From the NCBI GenBank assembly GCA_002286715.1, contig NSJX01000006.1:1-64000 (forward strand): 64,000 bases of DNA. The letters are read 5' to 3'. The notes under the pieces were generated by a model. It was not told the DNA's origin and did not search any database. It was given only the letters and a program-made list of their open reading frames with translations. Positions 11,084 through 25,545 of this stretch are shown here, piece by piece (positions within the stretch are counted from its first letter, which is position 1; each line of letters opens with the position of its first letter). Both the position numbers and the translations under genes were made by a program. The stretch is from Dentipellis sp. KUC8613 (taxonomy: Eukaryota > Basidiomycota > Agaricomycetes > Russulales > Hericiaceae).

Positions 11084-13258
11084 GCCCGAGGCGCAGATGT
11101 GGCATCTGCACGTCGTGACCTGACGCGCCTGGCAATCACCTGGCCGCACCGCACAAGCGTATATAAAAAGCGCTCGCGGCGGCTGCCAGTGCCAGCCAGC
11201 CCACCAGTGCCGCAGCTGCAGCTGCAGCGCCACGGACGGCGCGAGGCCGTGCGATCCCACTCCGCCGCCCGTGTCAGATCCCAGGCCTCAGGACGCACTG
11301 CGGGCGATCAGCACCAGTGCGCGGCCGTGGTCTATCATGATAAGGGGCCTCGCCTGCGATCCGCCGCGTCCCATCCGTCTCAGCGTCCCATACCTGGGCT
11401 GCTCGTAGCCAGGCCCTTTGCGCGTGCCGCCCTGCTGCAACGAGGCGTGCTTACATACACCGTACGCCCGTGCCCCCGATTCGGCAGCTGTAGTGGTTGG
11501 AGGCCCCTCAGGGATCCGGTACTGGAGTGCTCGACGGAGCCTTTGTGCGGTGGGTGGGACGTGCTTTGCACCTTCACACCGCCGTGCGTCGATGGAACGC
11601 GCCTCCGAGCACAGAAGGCCCGGGCACAGTACTGCATGCTCGTACGGTGCTTGTGCCGAGTCAGGACGGAGGCAGGCAGGCAGTACACGCGCGCTAGAAG
11701 CGTGCGGAGACGGAGATGCTTGCCATAGACGGAAGAAGGCAGCTCGGGGAGGCGCCCGGCGTTGAGTCGAGTCGAGTCCCACCACGGCTTGCGCACTAGC
11801 ACTAAACGTTGCCTCTTGCGCTTTGAGTTTGCGACAAGCACTAAACCATATCAGCACCCCACGGCAGAAAATAGGGTTCCCACCTACAGTACGTTCAGCC
11901 ACGGACCACGGCTCGACTCTGCGACGCGAGCGAGTGGGACTGGGATGTCTAGATCTGGCTCGAACCCCGGGCACGAGGAGAAGCTATGTCACAAGGGCGC
12001 CCAGGAAGAATCCGAGCGAAAGGCTATTATCAGTGTTCGTGCAGATAACCTTTGCGCACGCTGCGTCGATGGCTTCCCGATGCGATATAAGGTACTGGCC
12101 GCCCAGGGGCGAGGATGACGAGGACTGGCGTTGCGCCTGCGTAATGAAATGGGCGGCTGTGGGCTCGGAATTCCTGGGAATGGGAGTGTTCGGAATGCAC
12201 TGGGATTCGATGGAAGGAAGGTGGTGGCTTTTCGACGGATCGTGAGCTGTGAACGTTGAACTGGGACACGACGTTCTGCGAAAGAGTCCGGCGTCCTCAA
12301 CAACCACGCGTATGAGGACGTGGGCGGTCTGGCTGCAATTGGGTTTGGGTTCGAGTCGCAGGAACCGAGGACCCAACTACAGGTCACGAGAACGCTGGGG
12401 ACGGTCGACAGATCGTTATCGGGGTTCCACGAATTTAGTTCGTCTTTTTACATCTGCAGCATGTGGGGAGCAGAAGTCCTAGGAAAGCGTGGCCAGCCGG
12501 TGTACGCGACGACGTAGTACGAGGACGACACGTAAGCTGGGCGTGGAGGGGATTCAACCATAGAACAATAGAACAGAGGAAAAAACGTACGTGTGTGCCC
12601 GGGCCCAATGACACCGACGCGAAGCAGACGAATGCACCCACATCTGCTTCGTGGACCACTTGAAAAATGCCAGAGACGTCAGACCCACCCATCCTATCTG
12701 TAACTATCTGACTTCAAACTCATGACCCATTAGCTACTGGCGCTCGCCAGATGTGACCCACCTCTTCTGAAATTCTGTGACTGAGGACACAGAGACTCTT
12801 GGTCGTGTGATTTGCGGTTCGAGGAGACAAAGGCAGGCAGACGACATGCACGTGAAACCAGAAAAAGCTCGAAGTTCGACAGCGCTGCATATACGCGCAT
12901 GTCGTCACCGTGACCTAGGGAAAACGTTCAGCACTCACTCGTCTGGAAGCTGCAAATCCGCTGTAGCCAGAACCAACGACACCAAGCAAGACGAATCCAT
13001 TATCTCCAGCATTCTACACCACAGCCGCCGACGTGTGCGAGAAACAAAACACGGGCCAACGCACGGCCCAACGAAAGCAAATTTCACAATTACAAACGAA
13101 GAATGTAGAACTAGTACGGTACCTATGCTGGACGCGTCCGCGGCGGTTTAGTAATATAGCGATACAACAGTAGAAGAGATGTACTCAATGCGAACGAAAC
13201 CTCCAGCCTCCCCAGCCACATCCTCATACTGACCGGTTACCCCCAGCCAGCCGCGCAC
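11084..13258. other. Unassigned stretch with weak coding hints
   Basis: No gene can be named. On the plus strand at 11159-11170 there is a TATATAAAAAG box, but nothing recognisable follows it. On the minus strand near 12430-12670 two segments can be joined through a GTACGT...CCCAG intron to read MGGSDVSGIFQVVHEADVGA and then AYVSSSYYVVAYTGWPRF. This looks protein-like but no start, neighbours or family could be fixed. The 228-codon minus-strand frame at 11288-11974 looks like a chance product of high GC. Confidence 0.4.
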
Positions 13259-13968
13259 CTATCCCCTCTCGAGCCTGCCCACGACGCCCTCCGCCTCCCC
13301 CCTCGCGTGCCCCAGCTCCGGATCGATGCTCTCCGCGCCACCCATCGCCGCTGCGAGATGTGGATCAATGGCGTCGGCGCCCTGCACCGAGGCCGCGGAG
13401 GCGGGTGTGGACGTGCGCGCGTGGGCGTCTGCGAAGTTTCGGAACGGGGACGGCGCGACGAGCGGCCGGTGGAAGCGGGCGCGGAAGTCGTTCGGCGGTG
13501 GCGGCTGTTGCTGCTGTTGTTGCTGCTGCTGCTGTTGCTGCTGCTGTTGTTGTTGTTGCTGTTGCGTTGGATCGCCGTATGGCCCAGGGTCGGTCATGTC
13601 GACATTCGCGTATGCAGACCCAGACGCCTCGGCGAGCGCTTGCGCGTGCGCGTCGGGTGGCTTGACCTGGTTCGCAGCGACCTGGGCCTGCTGTGCGTAA
13701 TGCATCCTCCGCTGCACTCTGCGTCAGATCGCGAAAACGAGCCACAAACGCACCAACACGCACCTGGTGGTCCCACTGGTCCCACGCCTGCGCGATGATC
13801 GGCTCGAGCGACGCGAGCTCCTCGTTGGTCATCGAGAGCGTGCGGAGGAGGTGCTGCTTGAGCAGCGGCGCACACGAGAACGAGAGCAGCAGCGTCGACG
13901 CGAACGTCTGCCCGCCGAGCTGGCCCTGCGGGAACGGCGGCTCGTGCGCGCCCGCGAGCTGCTGCGCC

Positions 13969-13999
<31 letters not shown>

Positions 14000-14573
14000 C
14001 CTGCATGACCGCGTGGTACTGCGCCTCGCCCGGCCCCGGCACGCGGTACGGCACGTCGTCCATGCCCGGCAGGATGTCGTTGCCCATGTCGAGCCCGAGC
14101 TCGCGCAGCTTGCGTTGCTTGACGAGCGCGCGGTGCTTGCGCTGCCGCTCGCGCGCTGCCGTGCGCACGCGCTCGCGGCGCGCGACTTCGTCTGTGGACA
14201 GCTCGGGGCCGGAGAAGTCGATGGCGGGGGGTGCGGACTGGGTCTGTATGGGCTGCTGGTGTAGATGTGGCGAGGGGTGCTGCTGCTGGAGTTGTTGGTG
14301 CTGCTGGTGCTGTTGCTGTTGCTGTTGTTGTTGCTGCTGGTGCTGTTGCTGTTGTTGCTGCTGCTGGTGGTGCTGCTGCTGCTGGTGGACAGCCTGGGAC
14401 ATGGCCATGGCGGTGAGACCCGCGTTGCGGTCGCGTTCGCGCTTTCTGCGCTGCCGCTCGGCGGCCTTTTCGCGTTTGTGCCGCTGGCTGGGGGACTCAT
14501 TCTCGCGCGACCGCTTGCGGGACGACGAGGCGGACATGGGTGGCAACGAGTTTGTCGGGGGCGGGGGATCCAT
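13259..14573 (-). CDS. Polyglutamine protein with two basic regions, possible nuclear regulator
   Basis: The start at 14573 gives MDPPPPTNSLPPMSASSSRK. A first basic block follows (KRSRENESPSQRHKREKAAE, continuing Arg/Lys-rich), then a long Gln tract with His interruptions, a second basic block (ARRERVRTAARERQRKHRAL), a proline run and a helical, leucine-containing segment (LLKQHLLRTLSMTNEELASL). After one intron (GTGCGT...GTGCAG, about 13709-13767) comes a second Gln tract and an acidic end. Basic blocks next to heptad-like helices recall bZIP factors, but no proper bZIP signature is present, so the family is unassigned. The Gln tracts mix CAG and CAA codons. It is divergent from nothing nearby; ADE12 ends 252 bp upstream of its start. 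Confidence 0.75.
13503..13565. repeat. CAG/CAA trinucleotide tract (polyglutamine 2)
   Basis: Runs of CTG/TTG on the plus strand encode about 20 consecutive Gln on the minus strand. The codon mixture suggests it is less prone to slippage than a pure repeat. Confidence 0.85.
14265..14395. repeat. CAG/CAA/CAC tract (polyglutamine-histidine 1)
   Basis: About 40 codons on the minus strand are nearly all Gln, broken by His and a few Leu. On the opposite strand the same tract makes long leucine-, cysteine- or alanine-rich frames, which are shadows. Confidence 0.85.
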
Positions 14574-14824
14574 GGACAACGAACGCAAAGCTGATTTGTG
14601 TGTACTCCCCTGCTCAATGTCGCGGCTGAAGCGAAGGTCTCCTTTCCGTGCGGCGAGAAGTGACAGCGGTCGTGACGGGAGAGTGACGGTTCCCTCCAGT
14701 CTTGTGTCACATTCCCCTTTATACCTTTTCCCACTCCGGCCCCGGCCGCCACACACTCCGCTCCGACCCCGCTTGTTCGCCTCAGCACACACTCTATTCT
14801 TTGCTACACTTGTTACACTTCTAG

Positions 14825-17185
<2,361 letters not shown>

Positions 17186-17345
17186 GCTCTCTGCGCATGC
17201 ATGTTCACATCGTTACACCACTTTCTGTACTATAGGCATCCCGTATATTATAGCACCGTCCATATTCAGGGTATACGTTATAACGAGCACCGTCCACACC
17301 CACCGAGGTCCGAGATGCATCCAAATCCGACTTCGAGAGACAGTA

Positions 17346-20300
17346 CTATGCTGTCGCCTCCTCGATCCGCGGCGCATTGAGCATGCCCCGTCCGAACGCC
17401 GCGGCGACCGCACTGAACCCGTTCTCCTTGACATCCGCCACGAACACGTCGTGCTGGTCCGCGAGCCGCTCGTTGTTGCGCCGGATCTCCCTGATGACGC
17501 CGTGCGCGCGCGCGCAGTTCGGGCACTCCGTCTCGTGGTCCGCGACGCACCTGCGCTACCCCATGAGCATGCATGCGTATATGTGAAGAGGAGAAGGTGA
17601 GCCGCGCACCGCTGGTGGTAGCTGTGGTTGCACATGAAGTGCACGCTCGGCAGATCGAGCTGCCCGCCGCACCGCGCGCACTGCGTGACGTGGAACACGC
17701 GGGGGTGCTCCGGGTCGGAGAGCTCCTCGACCTGCTTCAGCTTCGCCTCCGACTCGAGGCGGTACGAGCTGATCAGCTGCTCGTCCTGCCGCCCGTCACA
17801 CAAGAACAAAAATCATAAGCTCCTCCGATCGCGAACCACGAACAAGAACTAAGAACGCACCGTCTGGATCTCCTCGCGCGCCTCCCGTATGCGGCCCAGC
17901 AGCCACTCCTTCACGAGCCCCACGCTCGTGACCCCGTTCCGGCTGAGCACCTGCACGACCGCAAGCGGGGGCATAATGCGCTCCTCCTCGATCACCTGCA
18001 GCACCGTCGCCAGATCCTCCTTATGGCGCTGCAGCAGCGCCGGCGAGCTCGTCACGAAGCGCAGCACGAGCGGGTACAGGTGCCGGTGCTGCTCCTGCGC
18101 GCCGTACTTCGCGAGGCACGCCATCACCTCGCGCGCCGCCTCCCTGCCCGCGTCCGTATCCCCGTCGCCGCCCGCGCGGTCGCGCTCCATCCAGAACCGC
18201 AGCACGTCCTCGTACATCCCGAGCCGCTCCCACAGCAGCACGAGCCCGGGCGTGAACGCGCGCGCGGAGCAGAGGATGAGCGCGTGCGTCGGGTCGTACG
18301 GGAGCGCCGGCGCCGCGCGCAGGAGCCGCAGCGCCTTGGCGCCGCCGTCGCCGCCGTCGCCCGCGAGGTACAGCTCGAGCAGCGTGTTCCACACCGCCTC
18401 CTGGTCGCGCCGCTCCTCCGCCGCGTCGTCCTCTGTGCCTGCTGGAGGAGGCGCTGCGGGCGCGGGCGCGTCGAGCGACTGGCCCCAGCGCCGCAGCGCG
18501 ACGGTCTCGAGGAAGGTCGCGAGGTGCTCGCGGTGCCCGACGAAGTTGGCGAAGTAGAGCCGCGGGGAGGGGCGCTTGACGGTCGGCCGCGGCGGTTTGG
18601 CGGTGGGCGGCGGCGAGGGCGGGCGCGAGCCGTCTGATGCCGGGAGCGGCTCGGCGGGCTTGGTGGTGGTGGGCGTCGAGGTGAGTTGCGGGACGTCGGT
18701 GGATGAGGGTGGGGGTGTCGCGGCGGTGCCGCGGTTGAGGGCGAGGTAAGAGAGGTAGGAGGGGCCGGAGGATTGTTTCACGGGTGATGTGGGGCGGTCT
18801 TCGGGCTCGAGGGTAAGGGGGCTTGTGCTCGTGCAGATGTCAACTAGCAGCTGTGTCGTCTCGTCCGGTAGATTCTCGAGCAGAGCACGGCCGTAGCGAG
18901 CGAGATTGTGTTCTGCCTGAGGATAGGGTCAGTCAATGCGAGGACATTTAGCTATGTTTGATGCTCACTGATTCATGTCCAAGCTTCCTGAGATAGGCAA
19001 GTGCATCCTTGTAATTACCTGCGTCCTCGATTTGTATCCGCAGATAGTCCTCATGACGCTCCCAGCGTTTCGCAAGATACGACGCGTGCTCGAAGTAGCC
19101 CGCCTGCCGACACACCCGGATCGCGGTGTCTAAGTCGAACGGCAGCTCGTCCTTGTCCGAGTCACCTTTCTCGCCTGTAGTCCGTCGCGACTCGGTTTTG
19201 ATGAAGCTGTCGAGGCGCGCGACATCCTTCAGCTTGGTGTAAGTGTTCAACAGAAGTGTTGTGTGGTCCGAGTTTGCGACACCGAGGGAGTGCAGTTCTT
19301 GCAAGTAGGTGACGAGGTTGTGGATCCGTTGCGCGTCGAGGAACTGTAATAGTATGAGCGAATATGCACCCGATAGAAGGCAGGTGGGCAGTGCGTACCT
19401 TGCGAATGACATAGCTTGGCTGTACATTCCCGATTGTCTGTAAATATTGTTGCATCGAACCATCGTAGTCGCCCTTGGTGTACAGATGATCGCCGTATTG
19501 CCTATGGATGTCGGCGATGCTAGCCTCGTCGAGTTTCTGCGTCTTTGCGAGATTCAGAGCGAGGAGGTATAGAGATCTCCGGTAGAGCATGTCCAGCTTG
19601 TCCGAAGTAGGTTTCTCTCTCAGACGAGACAGCTAGAAAAAAGAATCAGGTTCCGGACAAACGAGCCGCATGCAGCATTACGAAGCATACATTTCCATCG
19701 TTCGACAAGATGAACACCTGATCCCACTGGGAAATGATCTCTCGCACGCCCTCCGTGAACGTCCCCGAATACGCCACCATCTTGTTCTCGAGGTCGAAGA
19801 TGGTCACTTTCGTGACGTCTTCATTCGCTGAGGAGCCGTTGAGCGCTGCGATGTTGCGGATTGTAGCGGATGCGTGGGATCCTGAGGGAGAAATGGGCGG
19901 CGAGACGATGACGAGGTAATTAAGGTGCGTATGGACTGATGACTTGTGGCCTATGATGCGGCATTCAGCATGACTTTCAAAGGGATATTAAGGAAGGCTT
20001 TTACCTTCGAACGCATATGAAGCGCCTCTGCCCTCGACGCCGCAAGCATAAATAGCCTCCTCTCTCGCAACGAGCATGTCCTTCGCCCTCCAATCCATCA
20101 CCGCACAGCCAAGTCCAGCGCCAACCTCATCCACGACAGCGGGAGTACCCCCACTACCGCGCCCGGAAGCTTGGTAGGTCAGGACACTGTTCGTAGTAAC
20201 GATATATAGGTGCAGGTTGGGGCTCTCTTCAGTCGCTTCCTTGAAGCCGAGCGCTGTGATCGGTTCGGTGGCAGACTCGTGGATCACTCGAGGTTTTGGG

Positions 20301-21052
20301 AGTGCTGTCAGCGATGTGGAACCCGAGAAGATGGATTGGTCGATGTGGCGGTATAGGATGACGGTGCCATCGCCGAAGCCTATGGCCAAGTACGAAAGAG
20401 CGGCAGAAACTGCGATAGTAGTTGCCTAAGAGAAACTTAGTCCAAGTATTAGACCCGGTGGTCAGTAAGACTCACAGGATGGGGTCGGTTGGTGACATGC
20501 AGCTTCAGGGACCGAAGCAACGTAGGAAATCCATTCTTGTCCGTCTTCTCTAGGTGCCAAACCTTCAGGAGGGGGTACCTCACTGTATCCTCTTCCTATA
20601 CACGCAATGAGTCAGCAGTACGCGCTCGAAGGACAAGACCTACGCCAATGGTTATCAGGACCCCTCGCCGTTCCACCATATGCGTCACACGACCCCCGGC
20701 GTGTGCGACCCAGCTGATGATGGGTTCGAACGACTTGTCGAGCACATGTACACTTCCGTGGACATCTGCGACGAGGACACCAAACGCAGACGGTGCGACT
20801 GTTGACACTTCGTGGGCATTCTATCCGTACGATTAGCCGCACCGTCTGTTATGGAACATGCGAGCAGACGCACCTGAAATATATGAGGGCTCCCTGCTAA
20901 GTCATGCGCGTCCTTGACTGGTTCAACATCGAAGAACGAGAACTGCCTCCACTGTAGAAGCCATATGAATGATGCTGCTGCGCAAGTCGAGGACGCGGGC
21001 TTACTGCTGGAGCAGAACCTGCCGCGCCCGCTACAGGGCTCTGTACCGACAT
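17346..21052 (-). CDS. VPS11: Vacuolar sorting protein Vps11, HOPS/CORVET core subunit
   Basis: Vps11 is a core E3-like subunit of the HOPS and CORVET tethers at vacuoles and endosomes. A short first exon (MSVQSPVAGAAGSAPA) joins to WRQFSFFDVEPVKDAHDLAG, the family's opening. A beta-propeller half follows (for example LAIGFGDGTVILYRHID and YIVTTNSVLTYQ), then a helical solenoid (KTQKLDEASIADIHRQYGDH, YTKGDYDGSMQQYLQTIG, RICRQAGYFEHA-type repeats). A low-complexity Pro/Thr insert lies at about 18560-18780. The C terminus is a RING-H2 finger: CARCGG, then MCNHSYHQRC, and across an intron CVADHETECPNC. Nine or so introns are visible. Its start is 427 bp from ATP18, on the other strand. The Pro-rich insert looks species-specific. 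Confidence 0.94.
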
Positions 21053-21478
21053 ATGGTACCAATGATTCCTTTAACTTTCTGGATATTCAGGTCACGAATG
21101 AGAAGTGCTGCGAAACCGTAGTGATGAATTGCGTAACTCACAGGTATGTTTCCTCAGATAGCACGCAGCTCAAGGTTAACGTCTAAGATTTAGATATCTC
21201 TGTTCTGTTCTTCAGCGAAGACAAAGCAGACACAGGTCCTGTAGCATAAAATGGATCCAACTTGTAGGGGGGTGCGGGGAGGATTGAACGCGTCAAGGGT
21301 ACATACGCGCCGCACGTGGTTGCCGGAAAGAGGTCGGGCGCGTCCATCCCGACTTTTCCCACACCTCTTTCTCCGTAACCCAACGGTGAGTGTACTCCTC
21401 CACTTTTCTATCCTCTGCCTTCTGGTCCAAGTCTCGCTCATTTGCGCCTCTAATACCCAGCCAGAATCAGATATTTCA

Positions 21479-21793
21479 ATGGCATTCCTCGGTCTCCGCA
21501 AGTGGCCCACGCCCGTGCGTTTTCTCCGTGCTCTCGCAGTGTCACCACGTCGTGTCACTGACTCTTGCGTCTCTCATCCTGCAGGTCGTCAAGCCCTTGT
21601 GGCCTTTCTTCGCCGCTAGCGGCATCACCTTCGTCCTCATCTCGAAGCTGCAGGACATGGCTGTCAAGTGTACGTCCCTCATGCTCTCAGTTTTCTCCTT
21701 GAATCTGACACCGCGTGTTTGTTAGCCGACGAGTTCGCCAAGGACCCCCGCAACCCTTACGCTGCCCAGATTGCGAAGCAGTCGCACCACTAG
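21479..21793 (+). CDS. ATP18: ATP synthase subunit J (Atp18 / subunit i)
   Basis: This is a small single-span subunit of the mitochondrial F0 sector, at the dimer interface. Three exons read MAFLGLRKWPTP, VVKPLWPFFAASGITFVLIS plus KLQDMAVKS, and DEFAKDPRNPYAAQIAKQSH, ending at 21793. The order PTP, a Pro-Trp-Pro-Phe-Phe span, then a DPRNP motif is the Atp18 signature. The mature length is about 62 residues, normal for the family. A GTGAGT at 21386 and AG near 21469 may mark an intron in the 5' leader. Confidence 0.93.
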
Positions 21794-22334
21794 AAAATGA
21801 TCTCTGTGTAGTTGGCGTGCGCAATAGAGCCTTTCGGTGATTGAGCCTATGTTGAAGTGACCTCGTCCGACATCCGCATGGAATCCAAATAATTCTCGCA
21901 AGTGGTCAGACTCAAGACTTTCCTTCCATCTTTCGTCTTGTCCACGATTTCGCTGGGTCGGCGCGATGAAGGCAATGCTTTTGACTAAGCTCAAACTCAT
22001 TTAGAACGACAGTGCGCTGTTGGTCTACTGACCAGCAATCGTATGCGACTACGCCGCGTGTCGACACGCTTTGAAATTGACGATCTCTCATCATACTCTC
22101 GGCATCGTGCCCCGATGAACCACGACCAAGAACATCTGTTTCTGCATATCCATCGTTGGACGTACGTATAACGTGAACAAGCACATGTCGAAACTGAAAG
22201 GCCCACGAAAACTGTGTGCCGCCCAGTATTGCAGACATGAACGCAGCGACAACAACGCTCGCCTGGCGCCCCTGTGATATCTCCTGAACCCCTCTAATAA
22301 TCCGTGGCGATGGATTTCTCGAGGCATGAGCAGA
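21794..22334. other. Intergenic, no gene seen
   Basis: This lies between the convergent ends of ATP18 and the P450 gene. Minus-strand frames of up to 108 codons occur here but show no family resemblance, and none continues into a spliced partner. Confidence 0.6.
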
Positions 22335-24590
22335 CTAAGATGTCGTGGTTCTGATCAGCATCAAAGCCGCCTCTGAGTTGGCCTGGAATTTGCATTTGAA
22401 AGGCTTCGGTACTCTGTTCGAATCGATTAGTACCACTTCAAACAAAGGATTCCAAGATCCCCACCTCGTGAGGTGTTCGGCAAAATGATCCTGCAGAGTT
22501 ATATCATGTCCATCCACGTCGGTGATATCTGCGATATTCACAGTGGCCAGAAGAGAAGTAATCATTATGAAGATGGTGTTTTCGGCCCATGGCTTCCCTA
22601 GACAGTTTCTGGACTCATGGTGAGAGCCGTACGCGTGCGGGTGGAGCAGAGATAGAAGATGGTGCTCACCGTCTGCCGAAGCCGAACATGTAGTCCCAAG
22701 GGTCCATGGGTTCTTTACCGGCTTCGGAGTGGAGGAACCGCTCCGGATTGAAATCGTCGGGTGAGGGATAAACTGAAGGATCTTGTGAAAGGCTCCTGGA
22801 GATACATGAGCGAGGCTCGACTTCGCCTTGCAAGATGCGTACCAGACGTTCGGTAAGACGATTGTATTTGCGGGTATGTGATAGCCTTCAACGCGCTTCA
22901 GCCAAATCTGAGGGACGTAGACAGCCTATGGGAGGCATACCTCGATATGTATCCTCCTGCATCGTGCGTCGAGCGATAGCTAGCCGACAAATAAGCTGTG
23001 ACTTTCGAAGGCGTCGGGAAGCGCCTACCAAGTGGAGTAGCAACATGGAACCTCATCGTCTCTTTGATCAAAGCATTCACATACGGCAGCGAGGCCCGGT
23101 CCTCAAGCGAAGGAAGCCGCTCGGATCCAACGACGCTTTTTATCTCCTCTTGAGCGCGATGTTGTATGTCGGGATGACGAGCCATCAACATGATGAAGGT
23201 CATGATGGTGCCGAACGTCTAGATATTATGTACTTGAATCTGGGAAAAATGCACAAAGGCGTGAGTCTGCTCACCGTTCCTGTCCCGCCTGATTAATAGA
23301 ACGGCAAATTTAAGAACAAATATGAAGGTGATTGCGAAAGTATGACATACCTCCGTACAAAGACCCCAAAGCCCATTTGAGCGCATGCTCGAATTCATGC
23401 TCACTCTCACCCTCCAGCGCACCAGGATCCGACAAGAGCGACGCAGCGAGTGACGGCTCAGAAGTGCCCGAACTCTACTCAGAATAAATCATCGCAGTCG
23501 CCTTGTCACTGCAGTACAGTAGAGCTCACCATTTCTCGCTTGACGTGCTCCAGCGGCACTTCCGCAAGCTGCTCCAGGAGTTCACGGCCGCGTTTCGCGA
23601 AGCGCTTGAATTCGGCGAAAGGGAACCAGTCGGGGATGTACTTGACTATTGCGTAGTTGAGTGCCTACGTCAAATGGGATACACGGGAAACATACGAGAC
23701 GGGAAGGTATCGACGAGCCATGCGCCTGGGCTGACTGCCCTGTCCGCATAAGCCAGGGCTTCCTCCGCAAGGGTGATATTCTGACGAAATCTGGTTTGAG
23801 TCTGCGGGGTTTCTGGAAGCGTATGGGCCTTACTTTGTCGTCCGCAGTATTGATAGACAGGCCATATGTTATATTCAGGATTGTGCCACCTATCGCTCTA
23901 CGCAAACTTGGTCAGAGAATGTATAACGCGCGGATATGGAGTAATGTAGAGTACTAACAATCGAAGTTCACCCATAAAGTCGGTCGGACGTTCGAGTATT
24001 GCCTGGACGAAACGGCGAGCGGCCTGTTCCTGCACGGGAACGTACTTCTGGATGACCTCTGGCCGAAGAGCCATACGAGCGAGCTTCCGATGCAGACGCA
24101 ACTCAGGCCCATAAGATAGTGCCGGCGTCGCCTGGCGTCAAAGATTAATGAACACGTTGACATATATGAACAAAGGAAATGCGCTGCAATACATACGCGA
24201 GAAAGGCCCACGAGCTCGCCAGCCATGGTGCTCCGCGGCCGTCCGGCATAAATTCCGCCTCGCTTTTCGAGTAAGTCAATGACAGCTTCATGTGAGTTCA
24301 AGATAAGGAATGAGCGCCCAAGGAAGCGGAGGTAAACAATATCGCCTGCAGAGAAGGCCAACGTGAGTCAAAGACAAGCACCAGATGCCATGCGTACCGT
24401 ATTGGGCTTTCCATTCTGTGAATCGTATCCAGGGCCTGCTGCGGGGCATGTCGAGCAGATTGCCCAGCAGCCAGTGTGGCGTTGGCCCGGGAGGCGGCGG
24501 TATCGCTGGTACGCGGGCTCTGCGTCCGCGCCATAGCCAAATGAACGTGCATAGTCCAGCCAAAGCCGCCGAGGCTAAGAGCGACACCAT
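22335..24590 (-). CDS. Cytochrome P450 monooxygenase
   Basis: This is a heme-thiolate monooxygenase, anchored in the ER by its N terminus ([20 protein letters not shown]) and followed by the proline hinge [20 protein letters not shown]. Later exons give [53 protein letters not shown], the I-helix/J region ([20 protein letters not shown]) and the K-helix ExxR as KETMR. Across introns come [15 protein letters not shown] and [11 protein letters not shown], then [14 protein letters not shown]. The heme loop FGFGRRNCLG is therefore intact, with its cysteine, once the intron after GRR is removed. About ten introns are present. The clan looks like those expanded in basidiomycetes for secondary metabolism or xenobiotic oxidation; substrate unknown. 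Confidence 0.9.
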
Positions 24591-25173
24591 CGTATGTAAA
24601 GTCTCTGTTCAAAGATGAGGAGACACTGCAAGCGATACACGTGGTACAGGTCGTCGACGGCGCTTCATGGCATCATCTGATACAAATCAACTATAGCGCA
24701 GTCCATCCGAGACATTGCGCCCATAGCGCTGTACTGCGCTGACCCGGAGTCAACCTAGGCTATTCCAGCTAGTGTAGTGAAATGCTTGAAAGTGGTGTAC
24801 TTACTATCAAAAGTCACCAAAACCACCTCAACGATGTATTGGGACGTACATGTCGATGACTGCGAGATCGAATAACGAACCAGAGACATAGCTTCGAATG
24901 TAGTGAACCAAAGTATACGTAGCATTCCACGCTAACAAAAGTCAATAAAACCGTGAGCATGCGCCACATTGACTGCCCAGTCAAATGACATGCTGAAGAG
25001 CCGTCACAGTCTGTCGGGGAGGTCATTCGTGTTGAATCATCGCGCCACGCGCTCGGAAAAACGCGGCTACTCCCGGCCTCTTGCAACACATCGTTCTTCC
25101 CGCGTCACGTCTTCGCTCATACCACACCCTCCCAGTTGTCTACTGCTCATCGCTGTAGTCGGCCGCCATTTCA
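24591..25173. other. Intergenic, no gene seen
   Basis: This is the upstream region shared by the divergent P450 and HSP20 genes. No exon is supported. It is less GC-rich than the coding parts around it. Confidence 0.6.
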
Positions 25174-25466
25174 GAAATTTCCACCTAATATTTTCCAAAG
25201 GAACTTCTAGAGGACGGGCATGGACACATGTTCCCCGCTGTCTCCTAGCCCCCTGGCCGATATTTCTGGAAGATTCTCGCCCAGCGGTCCAAGCACGGGG
25301 AGCCGGAACTGATCGAGAAAGCCCTCAGGAAATCTCGCCCTTTCTTGCGTGCTCGTCGACATCATTCCCGCCTCCCGGACTGTCTATGACGCAAAGTCAC
25401 ATCCTGACCCCTCTTCGCAGAATGTTCGATGGCACGTTAGCCTGACTGCCACCGCGAATATATAAG
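25174..25466 (+). promoter_or_regulatory. Heat-shock promoter: HSEs and TATA box
   Basis: Heat-shock factor sites are built from alternating GAA and TTC units five bases apart. A perfect three-unit site lies at 25264-25276 (TTCTGGAAGATTC). Two-unit GAAnnTTC sites lie at 25174-25181 and 25420-25427. A TATATAAG box at 25459-25466 is about 80 bp before the HSP20 start. The spacing and the downstream gene make Hsf1 control likely. Confidence 0.75.
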
Positions 25467-25545
25467 GGCTCGCGGACGCCTCCTCCTGACCTCAGAAACA
25501 CTTTCGAATCACCTTCGAAACTCACATAAACTCACACTTTACACT

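Noticed and set aside
11288..11974. 228-codon minus-strand frame
   Set aside because: Arg/Pro/Ala/Ser-rich, overlapped by other long frames, no motif and no splice logic; typical of GC-rich non-coding DNA.
22335..24590. P450 as a broken gene because the heme motif is missing from continuous frames
   Set aside because: Removing a GT-AG intron after FGFGRR restores the cysteine-containing heme loop in frame.
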